Virus record (IMG/VR): IMGVR_UViG_3300030118_002191
Coordinates: 1 to 44,281 of that record
Direction: 5' to 3' (one strand)
Length of the DNA stretch: 44,281 nucleotides
Source: a virus
Position 1 is the stretch's first letter. Each line of letters opens with the position of its first letter. Made by a program: the position numbers and the translations under genes. This document shows, piece by piece, positions 15,189 to 22,444 of the stretch. The notes beneath the pieces are model-generated. The model worked only from the letters and a program-made list of their open reading frames with translations. It did not search any database and had not been told where the DNA came from.

Positions 15189-15319
15189 GTAGTAATAAAG
15201 AACCATATCAAATAAGAAATATAATCACATACTATGTCGCAGCGACTTGGGATAGTTCTTACATTCACAAGCGTATGGACCTAGAACTAATGGAGGAAAA
15301 TAAAGATGAGAGGAAATAG
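15083..15319 (+). CDS. Small acidic protein, 78 aa, unknown
   Basis: Has a strong AAGGAGT ribosome site before ATG 15083, which supports it over the overlapping frame of its upstream neighbour. Helical with QARADKHEEEMQKLDEFINY and YQIRNIITYYVAATWD. No recognised domain. It overlaps the next gene by 14 bases. Confidence 0.7.
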   Translation: MAKNEEVLHYDMFQARADKHEEEMQKLDEFINYLLGSNKEPYQIRNIITYYVAATWDSSYIHKRMDLELMEENKDERK

Positions 15320-16331
15320 TACCTTACTTGATAATTTAGTTATCAATACATCAGATGCTTCATCAAAAGCATTTGGTAAATCTGGAACTGGCGGTAAAAC
15401 AATAGACGGTTTCGATTGGTGGGCTATTAGTTGTCTTGGCGATAGATTCAGCAAGGCAAATAAAAACCTAGGTATTGCTACATCACTTTACAATGTATGG
15501 CATAAAACTGATATTCGTATGATAGAGTTTGATGTCAATGGTTGTGGTGATGATGGCGGTATTGAAGAAGTTAGGCTTTATGATGAAGATGATACTGAAA
15601 TTAAACTTGGAATAGAATGTTTAGCTTTATCATTAAATAAAGCATATAACTCTAATGTATACAGTTGGGATGTTGGCTATCAAACAAACTGGAATACAAA
15701 AGAAAAAGTGCAAAGTGTATTTACAAAAACAAATGTAACAACTGCTAACGAATTTGTAGATTACATTAATTCACATTTGAAACCATTTAACGAGTTATTC
15801 TTAAATGGTAAATGGAAAATACACAGCATTGATGCAAAAAATCTACAAGTACAATTTTACAGAAATGTACAAAATGGTGAGCACGATCGTATTTACTCTT
15901 TACCATATGTAAATCATTATGGAGCAACATTACCTGAAGTTGTTAATCATCCAATGATGTTAGCATATCCAGATGTATCAACATCTACATGGAGTAAATT
16001 AGAAAACCATTGTTATTCACAACTTGACGGTGGTTGGGAAATTAACGAAGGTAGTCAAAATACAATTCAGTATAAATTGACACCTTCTACAAATCCTGAT
16101 AATGAATATCATGTAGAAGTGTCTGTAGAACAAAATCGAAATATCATGGAAGTGGAAACGCTTGAAGATAGTTTTAGATTTACAGGATCAGACGAAAAGA
16201 GATTGCGTACTTATTTACAAGATGAACTTAAACTAAATACTTACGCTGGTGCTACTCTTGACTTTAATCGTAAAGCAGATAGAACAAAGATCTTGCAGAT
16301 TAAAGAGTGGCTTGATAAAGAGGGTTTATAA
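15306..16331 (+). CDS. Unknown protein, 341 aa, largest early protein before the replication block
   Basis: Soluble alpha/beta protein with no membrane segment. It contains an acidic glycine-rich turn NGCGDDGGIEEVRLYD and later LDGGWEINEGSQNTIQY. That pairing of GDDGGIEE with GWEIN-G resembles, from memory, the DUF6878 type of uncharacterised phage/plasmid proteins. The end is helical and basic (DFNRKADRTKILQIKEWLDK). GGAGG precedes the start. It forms a coupled pair with the next gene (TAATG overlap). Function unknown, and no catalytic motif is certain. Confidence 0.75.
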   Translation: MRGNSTLLDNLVINTSDASSKAFGKSGTGGKTIDGFDWWAISCLGDRFSKANKNLGIATSLYNVWHKTDIRMIEFDVNGCGDDGGIEEVRLYDEDDTEIKLGIECLALSLNKAYNSNVYSWDVGYQTNWNTKEKVQSVFTKTNVTTANEFVDYINSHLKPFNELFLNGKWKIHSIDAKNLQVQFYRNVQNGEHDRIYSLPYVNHYGATLPEVVNHPMMLAYPDVSTSTWSKLENHCYSQLDGGWEINEGSQNTIQYKLTPSTNPDNEYHVEVSVEQNRNIMEVETLEDSFRFTGSDEKRLRTYLQDELKLNTYAGATLDFNRKADRTKILQIKEWLDKEGL

Positions 16332-16672
16332 TGGACCCGTTAATGCATAGCAAAAGCAGTGTCAAGAAGTGGGGAGGTAAAGTCGACGACTATATTCTCA
16401 TACATTCTTGGTTTGACGACAGTAAACGTGGTTATGCTTTTGTTACACATAGAGCAATGCGTCATCATTCAGAAGGTATTGGTTGGTGTATCGATACATT
16501 TGGTAAATATATTACCATAGAACATAAAGATAAAACCAGACAAATACCAGTGCGATATATTGCAGAACAACATGTCTTAGAAGATTGTGGTTTTATACCT
16601 ACAATGAAAGACTGGTTGCAGCATATGGCACCGCCTGATTGGATGCGTAAAGTTGGTAAGATAAACACTTAG
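16331..16672 (+). CDS. DUF6915-like protein, 113 aa
   Basis: MDPLMHSKSSVKKWGGKVDD, then HSWFDDSKRGYAFVTHRAMR, then a HHSEGI segment and VRYIAEQHVLEDCGFIP match a small conserved family often found in phage and plasmid genomes (DUF6915 by memory). The many conserved His/Asp residues suggest a metal site, but no activity is known. It is coupled to the 341-aa gene. Its last five codons lie inside the 22-base sequence that is repeated 140 bases downstream, so the RNA element appears to have been duplicated from this point. Confidence 0.75.
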   Translation: MDPLMHSKSSVKKWGGKVDDYILIHSWFDDSKRGYAFVTHRAMRHHSEGIGWCIDTFGKYITIEHKDKTRQIPVRYIAEQHVLEDCGFIPTMKDWLQHMAPPDWMRKVGKINT

Positions 16673-16818
16673 TCACATAGGATGATACATGGTAGAGCAC
16701 CAGTAGATGCCCAGTGACTTGAATCAGAATAGAGGCAACAATATAGATATATTCTAGACGATGCATCGGTATATTTGAGTTGCCTCAGTTCTGAAATAAG
16801 ATAAACACTTAGTCACAT
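16657..16818 (+). repeat. 22-base exact direct repeat heading two tandem elements
   Basis: An identical 22-base sequence occurs at 16657-16678 and 16797-16818, beginning TAAGATAAAC and ending AGTCACAT. The first copy includes the stop codon of the DUF6915-like gene and the second is a non-coding vestige. Two further exact 13-base repeats follow each copy, AATCAGAATAGAG and CTCAGTTCTGAAA. Confidence 0.9.
16671..16796 (+). ncRNA. Structured RNA element, copy 1 of tandem pair
   Basis: AGTCAC (16671-16676) pairs with GTGACT (16714-16719) around a small hairpin TGGT/ACCA. Then TCAGAA-TA-GAGGCAAC (16724-16739) pairs with GTTGCCTC-AG-TTCTGA (16779-16794), 8 + 6 bp with a 2x2 internal loop. It encloses AATATA/TATATT. 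The same architecture with different stem letters recurs in copy 2. It covers the first half of the 307-base gap after the DUF6915-like gene; no open frame is present. Confidence 0.7.
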
Positions 16819-16970
16819 TACAGGTGGTCCGATAACAGGAATATCCTGAGTGGCTTAAATCAGAATAGAGAAGTATATAGCAGAGATCTGCTGATAATCA
16901 AGTGCTATTTGTAACGAATAGTTAAATGGTTCCGTAATAGCCAGCTTGAGTATACTTCTCAGTTCTGAAA
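16811..16970 (+). ncRNA. Structured RNA element, copy 2 of tandem pair
   Basis: AGTCAC (16811-16816) pairs with GTGGCT (16850-16855; one G-U where copy 1 has A-T) around CAGGA-ATA-TCCTG (16836-16848). TCAGAA-TA-GAGAAGTATA (16860-16877) pairs with TATACTTCTC-AG-TTCTGA (16951-16968). It encloses AGCAG/CTGCT (16879-16892) and a long arm TCAAG-GCTATT with AATAGC-CTTGA (16898-16949) whose loop holds GTTAAATGGTTC. It ends two bases before the GGAG ribosome site of the next gene, so access to that site could depend on folding. Confidence 0.72.
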
Positions 16971-16979
16971 GGAGCAAAA

Positions 16980-17216
16980 ATGGAAAATGTACATGAATAT
17001 GCGTTTGTTGGAGCTGGAACTGATGAAGATCCAGTAAACAAAATATACAAAGAAGAATGGATATCATTCTTAGAAGTAAGACAAGACGGACAATACAATA
17101 TGATGAGTCCTATGGCAAGAGAATCAGCTGGTATAGATAAAGATACTTGGAAACAAATTCTAAGTAACTTTGATGATCTATACGATAAATGGGGTGATCT
17201 AAATGAGTGCGTCTGA
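16980..17216 (+). CDS. Small acidic protein, 78 aa, unknown
   Basis: Starts 9 bases after the structured element, with GGAG in between. Acidic, mixed fold (HEYAFVGAGTDEDPVNKIYK, then a helix TWKQILSNFDDLYDKWGDL). It overlaps the next gene by 14 bases. No known family. Its expression may be controlled by the RNA element. Confidence 0.65.
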   Translation: MENVHEYAFVGAGTDEDPVNKIYKEEWISFLEVRQDGQYNMMSPMARESAGIDKDTWKQILSNFDDLYDKWGDLNECV

Positions 17217-17364
17217 AAAAGCGTTAGATATACAAGAAAAGATAGATAAATACATTGACAAATTGTCAGACTTAGGTTTTGAATTTATGTATTATAATCG
17301 TATATCTAGCATAAGAAGAATAAGAGTTGGTCGTGCAAGGAGGCGTGATGAAGATAATAGATAA
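17203..17364 (+). CDS. Small protein, 53 aa
   Basis: ATG 17203 to TAA 17364. The N-terminal half is an acidic helix (MSASEKALDIQEKIDKYIDK) and the C-terminal part is very basic (RRIRVGRARRRDEDNR). It overlaps the gene before by 14 bases and the gene after by 17 bases, a compact early-gene arrangement. Possibly nucleic-acid binding by charge. No family recognised. Confidence 0.55.
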   Translation: MSASEKALDIQEKIDKYIDKLSDLGFEFMYYNRISSIRRIRVGRARRRDEDNR

Positions 17365-17500
17365 AACGTTTTCAATTAAACACGAAGGTCATCTCAATAA
17401 AAACAATATCATATTTCAAACTGACAAATATAAGAAAATAGTCGATAAACTTATAGAGTATGATAGCAGTTTAGGAAAGAGAGCTAAGAATGATAGATGA
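17348..17500 (+). CDS. Small basic protein, 50 aa
   Basis: ATG 17348 with an excellent AAGGAGG ribosome site, ending at TGA 17500 inside the next start region. Basic with KHEGHLNKNNIIFQTDKYKK. No known domain. The strong ribosome site is the main argument that it is translated. Confidence 0.6.
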   Translation: MKIIDKTFSIKHEGHLNKNNIIFQTDKYKKIVDKLIEYDSSLGKRAKNDR

Positions 17501-17735
17501 ATATCACCAAAGAGAAATGGTAGGAATGAAATCTAGAAGTGATAATCCAAAATACATACCTGAAGTAGTAGCATATATTATAGATAACACTGATTTAAAT
17601 ACATGTGATGAATGCGGAGTTATAGAGTATTCAGATGATTTAAATTGGTGGGAATATATGAGCAAAAAAGACCAGACATTTTGGAGCCAACATAAAGAAG
17701 GCGATGCCCTTTGTGATGATTGTTGGAGATATTAA
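17490..17735 (+). CDS. Small Cys4 zinc-finger-like protein, 81 aa
   Basis: Contains CDECGVIEYSDDLNWWEYMS and later CDDCWRY at the C-terminus, a CxxC ... CxxC pair spaced by about 35 residues, as in zinc-ribbon proteins. The N-terminus is basic (REMVGMKSRSDNPKYIP). It could bind host transcription machinery or nucleic acid; unproven. The next gene starts at the base after its stop. Confidence 0.65.
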   Translation: MIDEYHQREMVGMKSRSDNPKYIPEVVAYIIDNTDLNTCDECGVIEYSDDLNWWEYMSKKDQTFWSQHKEGDALCDDCWRY

Positions 17736-17984
17736 ATGAGTATAAGTAGAGAAGAAGCCTGGCGTAAACGAAAAGGCATCAAAGAACCAGAAACCATACA
17801 TAATCGTATGAAAAAAATGAAATTTGTAAACCCTTGGTCAAAAAAAGGTATAGCTGAGCGTGAAGCTTTTGCTAAAAAATATGGTAGAGCGTGGTGGTTA
17901 TTTACAGATAATAACAGCAGCTTAAAACATAAAGACCAATGGATATATCAGTTTCATAAGATAGAGGAGGATACAAATGAATGA
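17736..17984 (+). CDS. Small basic protein, 82 aa, unknown
   Basis: Basic protein with MSISREEAWRKRKGIKEPET and AFAKKYGRAWWLFTDNNSSL. Helical N-terminus. It overlaps the next gene by eight bases. No recognised domain. Confidence 0.65.
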   Translation: MSISREEAWRKRKGIKEPETIHNRMKKMKFVNPWSKKGIAEREAFAKKYGRAWWLFTDNNSSLKHKDQWIYQFHKIEEDTNE

Positions 17985-18117
17985 TTTGTGGTACGACGTA
18001 GATCATGACATCGTATACGTACACTGTTTTACAGTGATAGAGTTCTGGGTATTTATCTTTATGATATGTTTTGCATACGAATGTTGTAAATATATAATAA
18101 GGAGGATACGAGAATGA
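17977..18117 (+). CDS. Small single-pass membrane protein, 46 aa
   Basis: ATG 17977 after a GAGGAGG ribosome site, TGA at 18115-18117 overlapping the next ATG. After a short acidic N-terminus, residues about 15-37 form a strongly hydrophobic segment (HCFTVIEFWVFIFMICFAYE), followed by a basic tail KYIIRRIRE. This predicts one membrane span with a cytoplasmic positive tail. Early phage membrane peptides of this sort often alter host envelope or block superinfection; the role here is unknown. Confidence 0.65.
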   Translation: MNDLWYDVDHDIVYVHCFTVIEFWVFIFMICFAYECCKYIIRRIRE

Positions 18118-18365
18118 GTATGTGGTGGCACAAGAAAGCTGAAGAGCTTTTAAAAGGACAAAAAATACTTGATGTAAGATGGCAAGAATGGGATCCAGAT
18201 TTTGAATGTGGAACTGGATTAATATTCGAAACAGAAAATAATGTTTTCTTTGTAGGTCAAGATGACGAAGGTAATGGACCTGGAGCATTGCATTATATAT
18301 ACAAAGAAGCAGAAAAATGCAACATAACAGGTGGAGTATTACCTGTCAATGTTAAGGAGGTGTAA
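18114..18365 (+). CDS. Small protein, 83 aa, unknown
   Basis: Starts inside the stop of the membrane peptide gene, with GGAGG upstream. Beta-rich with WQEWDPDFECGTGLIFETEN and VFFVGQDDEGNGPGALHYIY, looking like a small beta-barrel. No family recognised. Two bases separate it from the next start, which has its own AAGGAGG. Confidence 0.65.
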   Translation: MSMWWHKKAEELLKGQKILDVRWQEWDPDFECGTGLIFETENNVFFVGQDDEGNGPGALHYIYKEAEKCNITGGVLPVNVKEV

Positions 18366-18366
18366 T

Positions 18367-18696
18367 ATGAAGAAAGATCATATAACATATATAGCTAGTA
18401 GTGGAAAAGAAATTACTACCAAAAGAAAGTACACAAAGTTTCCCTACAAATTATCTGATACATCTATTGTAGATAATACAGATGGTTCATTAGATGATTG
18501 GCTAACGGTAATAAATCCTTTTAGTGGTGATTCATACAGATTATCACCAGTAGAAGAAGCAGTATACTCAGTAATAATGGGTAGTCAATATATGCCTGAT
18601 TATATGACTGATCCAAAACTGCAAAAAGATGTACGAAAAGGTTTGGATTGGTTTAGAGAAAACAATGCAAAAGCGTACATGGTTTTATTAGATTAA
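18367..18696 (+). CDS. Unknown protein, 109 aa
   Basis: Start chosen at ATG 18367, directly behind AAGGAGG; the longer frame from 18331 lacks a ribosome site. Contains DDWLTVINPFSGDSYRLSPV and VEEAVYSVIMGSQYMPDYMT, a helix pair. Phage proteins with NPF-G--Y-L-P-E-A-Y--I are common, uncharacterised and usually found near replication genes. Function unknown. Confidence 0.65.
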   Translation: MKKDHITYIASSGKEITTKRKYTKFPYKLSDTSIVDNTDGSLDDWLTVINPFSGDSYRLSPVEEAVYSVIMGSQYMPDYMTDPKLQKDVRKGLDWFRENNAKAYMVLLD

Positions 18697-18707
18697 CAGT
18701 AAAAAAT

Positions 18708-18750
18708 GCTTGGATAATCAGTCAATTAATACTAGATTGATTGTCCAAGC
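18708..18750 (+). ncRNA. Long bulged hairpin ahead of the annealing-protein gene
   Basis: GCTTGGA (18708-18714), bulge TAAT, then CAGTCAAT pair with ATTGATTG and TCCAAGC (18736-18750), giving about 15 bp around the loop TAATACTAG. It sits between the 109-aa gene and the AAGGAGG of the annealing-protein gene. No U-run follows, so it is not a standard terminator. Likely an mRNA processing, stability or leader structure. Confidence 0.65.
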
Positions 18751-18773
18751 TAACCTAAATAAGGAGGAATCAA

Positions 18774-19361
18774 ATGGGATTCAATTTAAATGATTACGTT
18801 GAAGTAAAAGATCGTATTCAAGCTGCACACGATGAGTTTCCAAAGTGTCAGATTAGAACTGAGATAGTTAACATTCAACCAATCAAAGACACAAGCACAG
18901 GAGAAACATGCAATGAGTACGTCACCAAAGCGATCTTCACACCAGATCCATTATCAGAACCAGAAGTATACTACACAGGACATGCGGCTGAAAGAGATAA
19001 TAATGGGTTTGTTAATAAGACGAGTGCTTTGGAAAATTGCGAAACGAGTGCCGTGGGTAGGGCCCTTGCACTTGCAGGTTATGGCGTTAGTCATTCAATC
19101 GCTTCTCGTGAAGAAGTTGAGAACGCTCAACAAAAACAAAAAGCTATAAAACCTACTATAAAGTCATTAGAACTTATTGACAAATTAGCTAGACAATGCG
19201 GAGAAGAAGGTCTAATGAGTGAAGATGCTAAAATAGCATATAGTAAAAAGAGAACTGACGGCTTTTATGATACTAAAGTAAAAGTAGCTAGGGCTCAATC
19301 ACATTTCGAAGAACTACTTAATAATAAGAAGAAAGAGAGTGTCAATGAAACAGGAAAGTAA
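18774..19361 (+). CDS. Erf/Sak-type single-strand annealing protein (putative), 195 aa
   Basis: Residues about 65-105 carry YYTGHAAERDNNGFVNKTSA followed by LENCETSAVGRALALAGYG. The pattern N-TSALENCETSAVGRALA--GYG is typical of phage essential-recombination-function type proteins, which anneal single strands during recombination and replication. The N-terminal residues 1-60 are beta-rich and the C-terminus is Lys-rich (NNKKKESVNETGK). The SSB-like gene and primase-helicase lie just downstream, supporting a recombination-dependent replication block. Strong AAGGAGG. The family assignment is from motif memory. Confidence 0.7.
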   Translation: MGFNLNDYVEVKDRIQAAHDEFPKCQIRTEIVNIQPIKDTSTGETCNEYVTKAIFTPDPLSEPEVYYTGHAAERDNNGFVNKTSALENCETSAVGRALALAGYGVSHSIASREEVENAQQKQKAIKPTIKSLELIDKLARQCGEEGLMSEDAKIAYSKKRTDGFYDTKVKVARAQSHFEELLNNKKKESVNETGK

Positions 19362-19617
19362 AGAAGTTGGTAAAACAACTAAACATAGAGTACCAGGTTT
19401 ACAACCAGGTCAATATTCTATACTAAGTCCTAAAGATCATGGTGATTTTCTTATCATAAGAATGCCTATGGTTGACGGTGATTATGGTTACGACTTTTAC
19501 GACGAAACCAAACTTAATGAAATAATAGATAATGTAGTTGCAAATCATAATGGCTCCATGATGGATGCTATTGAGGAAAAAACTAAAGATTATCAAAACG
19601 ATAGTAGGGAGGAATAA
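19345..19617 (+). CDS. Small protein, 90 aa, unknown
   Basis: ATG 19345 preferred (MKQESKEVGKTTKHRVPGLQ); a GTG 6 bases upstream is in frame. It overlaps the annealing-protein gene end by 17 bases and the SSB-like start by one base. Contains GDYGYDFYDETKLNEIIDNV and an acidic end. Conserved position in the replication block suggests an accessory role, but no domain is seen. Confidence 0.65.
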   Translation: MKQESKEVGKTTKHRVPGLQPGQYSILSPKDHGDFLIIRMPMVDGDYGYDFYDETKLNEIIDNVVANHNGSMMDAIEEKTKDYQNDSREE

Positions 19618-20141
19618 TGGCTATAACTGGTACTAAAGTAAAACAAAGTTCTGGTGGTACAAGAAAATATTTTATTAATAAATGTTTTATTGTTGCTGCA
19701 GAACAAATGGAATCACAATACAACGATACAACCGTAAAACTTGAATTGGAAGATTCTGAAAGAGGTTATAAATATACTACATTCATTAATCAAAACTATG
19801 AAAAAGATAGTAATGGTGTAGTAACTGGATTACAATATCCAGATCATGTTAATGATTTATACCTTGCTGCTGGTAAAGATTTAAATGTATCTGATACTGG
19901 CGACATTAATTTATCTGAACTTGCAAATGCAAAAGTAGCTTGTCTAAGCTATCCTTGTACAGGTAAATACAAGAGAGCAACTTGGTCTAAAGTTTCTTCA
20001 TGGGAAAATGAGGACAAGCTTGCTGCTGACTTTGATGCACAATTAGAAAAAGGTTATCCAAAGAACTATGACAAGAACCCAGCACCTGCGGTAGAGGTTG
20101 TTGGTAAAGCACAAGTTCAAGAAGATGACTTTCCTTTCTAA
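19617..20141 (+). CDS. Single-stranded DNA-binding protein-like, 174 aa
   Basis: The body is beta-rich with aromatic and basic residues (TTFINQNYEKDSNGVVTG, YKRATWSKVSSWENED). The C-terminus ends EDDFPF after a flexible acidic linker, the acidic tip used by bacterial and phage SSBs to recruit partners (compare DDDIPF). It lies between the annealing protein and primase-helicase genes. The OB-fold itself is not obvious by eye, so the call rests on the tail, size and context. GGAGG at the start. Confidence 0.68.
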   Translation: MAITGTKVKQSSGGTRKYFINKCFIVAAEQMESQYNDTTVKLELEDSERGYKYTTFINQNYEKDSNGVVTGLQYPDHVNDLYLAAGKDLNVSDTGDINLSELANAKVACLSYPCTGKYKRATWSKVSSWENEDKLAADFDAQLEKGYPKNYDKNPAPAVEVVGKAQVQEDDFPF

Positions 20142-20410
20142 TGAGTATGTCAGCTAAAACAATAGTATTAAACTGGCTTAATTCACTAGATAACAAAGAG
20201 GTATTCTTTACATACAACTTTGAAGAACTAGTACCTGTATATGGTAGAATTAAGTACGATAAGTATCATACCGCAAGTACTTATTCAAGAGCATTTAGAG
20301 AACTGCGTTCAAGCAAAGTCTTAGATGATCTAGGGTTTAAACTAACTGAACTTAAACACAAAAACAATAGGACTAAGGGATGGAGGATAGAACATACTAC
20401 GTCGAACTAG
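20141..20410 (+). CDS. Small winged-helix-like protein, 89 aa
   Basis: Starts at the TAATG overlap with the SSB-like gene (ATG 20141, or 20147). A helix TIVLNWLNSLDNKEVFFTYN is followed by a second one, HTASTYSRAFRELRSSKVLD, and a beta hairpin LGFKLTELKHKNNRTKGWRI, an order typical of winged-helix DNA-binding folds. It overlaps the primase-helicase start by 31 bases. It could be a replication initiator accessory, helicase loader or regulator. Not recognised. Confidence 0.6.
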   Translation: MSMSAKTIVLNWLNSLDNKEVFFTYNFEELVPVYGRIKYDKYHTASTYSRAFRELRSSKVLDDLGFKLTELKHKNNRTKGWRIEHTTSN

Positions 20411-22200
20411 TTAAGAACGACATCAGTAAGAGAAATACTTTGTCTACTCATGAAGACTATCAAAAAGAAGTTATAGCAACTGCATGGAAAGATACAGAAA
20501 TGTATCGTAGTTATTTTATGTTTAGCGATGACTTTAAAGAACATGTTGATAAAGAAGGTTCTGTAAAAGGGTTCAAAGGTATAACATATCTTGATTATAT
20601 CATACTTGATATAGATAAAGGTACTATACCTGATGATCAGTTTATAGGATACTTACAACAATGTTTATCAGAAATTTTTGATAAGGGTGTTATGGAAGAA
20701 GATCTAAACGTATGGTTTAGTGGCACTGGTTTTCATATTGAAATGCAAAATGTTTTTGGATTACAACCTAGTACAGATTTGAGTGATAAACTCAAACTGA
20801 CTATGAATAAACATTTCCCTTTTGCAGATTCTATCTATGATAGAACTAGAATCATAAGGTGTAAATGGTCATTCAACAAGAAAACATCTAGTCATAAAAT
20901 ATGGATACCAATGAAACTTATCTCAGAACTCTCCTATGATGAGATTGTACAAGCATCTTCAACACAGGGTAATTATATGTCCTTGGTTAATAAATATCCT
21001 GGAGGATTCTTTAGCACCCTTTTCAAAGACAACAATGTAGAACCTTATCTACAGTCTATGATAGTTGCAAGTCCTACAATACAATACCAAAAAGAAATAA
21101 ATAAGAATAGTGAGGGAGTCACTTCTGTTGTTTCTTGTATGCAACATGTGTTTAATGAAGGTCCTGTTGAAGGATCTCGTAATATGAAAGTAATGCGTAT
21201 GACTAGCTCTTACAAAAGAGCTGGTGTACCATTATTAGTTGCATTAAATGGTATTCTTACATGGGCAAACAATACAATGTCTGAAGAAGAAATTACTAGA
21301 ACAATCACAAATGTTTACGAAGGTAACTATCAATATGGTTGCGATGATCACATCATGGCAGCTTATTGTGATTCTAAATGTATTTACTACAAAAGAAAAG
21401 ATTACAGCTTAGATATTAAAGGTGTATCTGCTTTGGAAGATTCATTTAGAACATATGTACAAAGTAAACTAACTAAAGATTCTATCAAGCTAAAAGAAGT
21501 ATATGGATGTAGTCCATACAATTTTAGTCCTGGTGAATTGATAGTATTTTCTGGTGATACAGGTTTAGGTAAGACTGCGTTTATACAAGATCTTATTGTA
21601 AAAGCAAAACTACAAACACTATTCCTGTCATTAGAAATGAACGAACAGTTGATTTTCAGAAGATTTGGTCAAATAGCTGCTGGTAAAACTAAAGAATGGA
21701 TTCTTGAACAATACAAGACTAATCCAGACTTTTCACTAGAAGATAAACTTAGTCATATACAAATTATGACAATAGCACCAAGAATAGATTCAATCAAAAA
21801 GGTTGTAGCTGAAAATGAACCTAAAGTTCTAGTAGTAGATACTACAGATGAAGTAGAGGTGGACTTTGTAAAAGGAGAGATAGAAAAGCAAAATGTAGTA
21901 ATAGGTGCATTGAAACAAATTGCACAGAAAACTAATATTATCATTATTGCTATTCATCACCTTAACAAAACATCTGCTGCTAACAATGTTATTAACTTGC
22001 ATTCTTTGAAAGGTAGTAGTAACGTTGTACAGAAAGCAGATAAGGTAGTACTTATTAAAGGTAACAGAAACGATCCTGCAAGAGAAATTATATCAGTAAA
22101 ATCTCGTGATGAAGGACAGTTTAAGATGTTAGCTAAATTTGATACTACAAACATGACATTTAAACAAATAACTAATACAGGAGGTATTAATGCTGTTTAA
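20380..22200 (+). CDS. Primase-helicase: AEP-type primase fused to DnaB-type helicase, 606 aa
   Basis: N-terminal residues 60-180 resemble an archaeo-eukaryotic primase. DYIILDIDKG gives the metal pair Asp77/Asp79, WFSGTGFHIE gives the motif II Ser-x-His (114-119), and DRTRIIRCKWSFN plus SHKIWIP give the third region. Residues 250-345 form a helical linker with a Cys/His cluster (YGCDDHIMAAYCDSKCIYY), possibly a zinc site. Residues 380-606 are a RecA-type helicase: Walker A GDTGLGKT (392-399), LFLSLEMNE, Walker B VLVVD (to Asp487), IIIIAIHHLNKTSA, and LKGSSNVVQKADKVVLIKG with an arginine-finger region. It primes and unwinds at the fork. No DNA polymerase accompanies it in the window. Confidence 0.88.
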   Translation: MEDRTYYVELVKNDISKRNTLSTHEDYQKEVIATAWKDTEMYRSYFMFSDDFKEHVDKEGSVKGFKGITYLDYIILDIDKGTIPDDQFIGYLQQCLSEIFDKGVMEEDLNVWFSGTGFHIEMQNVFGLQPSTDLSDKLKLTMNKHFPFADSIYDRTRIIRCKWSFNKKTSSHKIWIPMKLISELSYDEIVQASSTQGNYMSLVNKYPGGFFSTLFKDNNVEPYLQSMIVASPTIQYQKEINKNSEGVTSVVSCMQHVFNEGPVEGSRNMKVMRMTSSYKRAGVPLLVALNGILTWANNTMSEEEITRTITNVYEGNYQYGCDDHIMAAYCDSKCIYYKRKDYSLDIKGVSALEDSFRTYVQSKLTKDSIKLKEVYGCSPYNFSPGELIVFSGDTGLGKTAFIQDLIVKAKLQTLFLSLEMNEQLIFRRFGQIAAGKTKEWILEQYKTNPDFSLEDKLSHIQIMTIAPRIDSIKKVVAENEPKVLVVDTTDEVEVDFVKGEIEKQNVVIGALKQIAQKTNIIIIAIHHLNKTSAANNVINLHSLKGSSNVVQKADKVVLIKGNRNDPAREIISVKSRDEGQFKMLAKFDTTNMTFKQITNTGGINAV

Positions 22201-22444
22201 AACTAAATACGAGGATAATAATAATATTCAAAAAGCACAATTGCGTCTTTTGAAATTTATTGTATTATCTGCTAGAATGGATAGTAACTTTGGAAATCAC
22301 TTATGGTTTGACACCAGATTTGGTCCATTAGAATTTTCTTTTGGATTAAGATACTGGGATGAATCACCAGAAGCTATCAAAAAGTACGAGGAAGATTTCA
22401 ACATAATTAATATGGCTGATAATCTTAGACCTAGTGACGCATAA
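22190..22444 (+). CDS. Small protein, 84 aa, unknown
   Basis: Starts with AGGAGG within the end of the primase-helicase gene. A basic N-terminus and a helix QKAQLRLLKFIVLSARMDSN precede an aromatic beta region (NHLWFDTRFGPLEFSFGLRY). It overlaps the nuclease-like gene by 11 bases. No domain recognised; cotranscription suggests a replication-linked role. Confidence 0.65.
   Translation: MLFKTKYEDNNNIQKAQLRLLKFIVLSARMDSNFGNHLWFDTRFGPLEFSFGLRYWDESPEAIKKYEEDFNIINMADNLRPSDA

Noticed and set aside
16679-16735. tRNA-like stretch (ATGGTAGAGCACCAG and ACTTGAATC) in the first structured element
   Set aside because: It resembles D- and T-arm letters, but there is no acceptor stem, no 7-bp closing helix and no proper anticodon arm. 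The covarying helices explain the region better.
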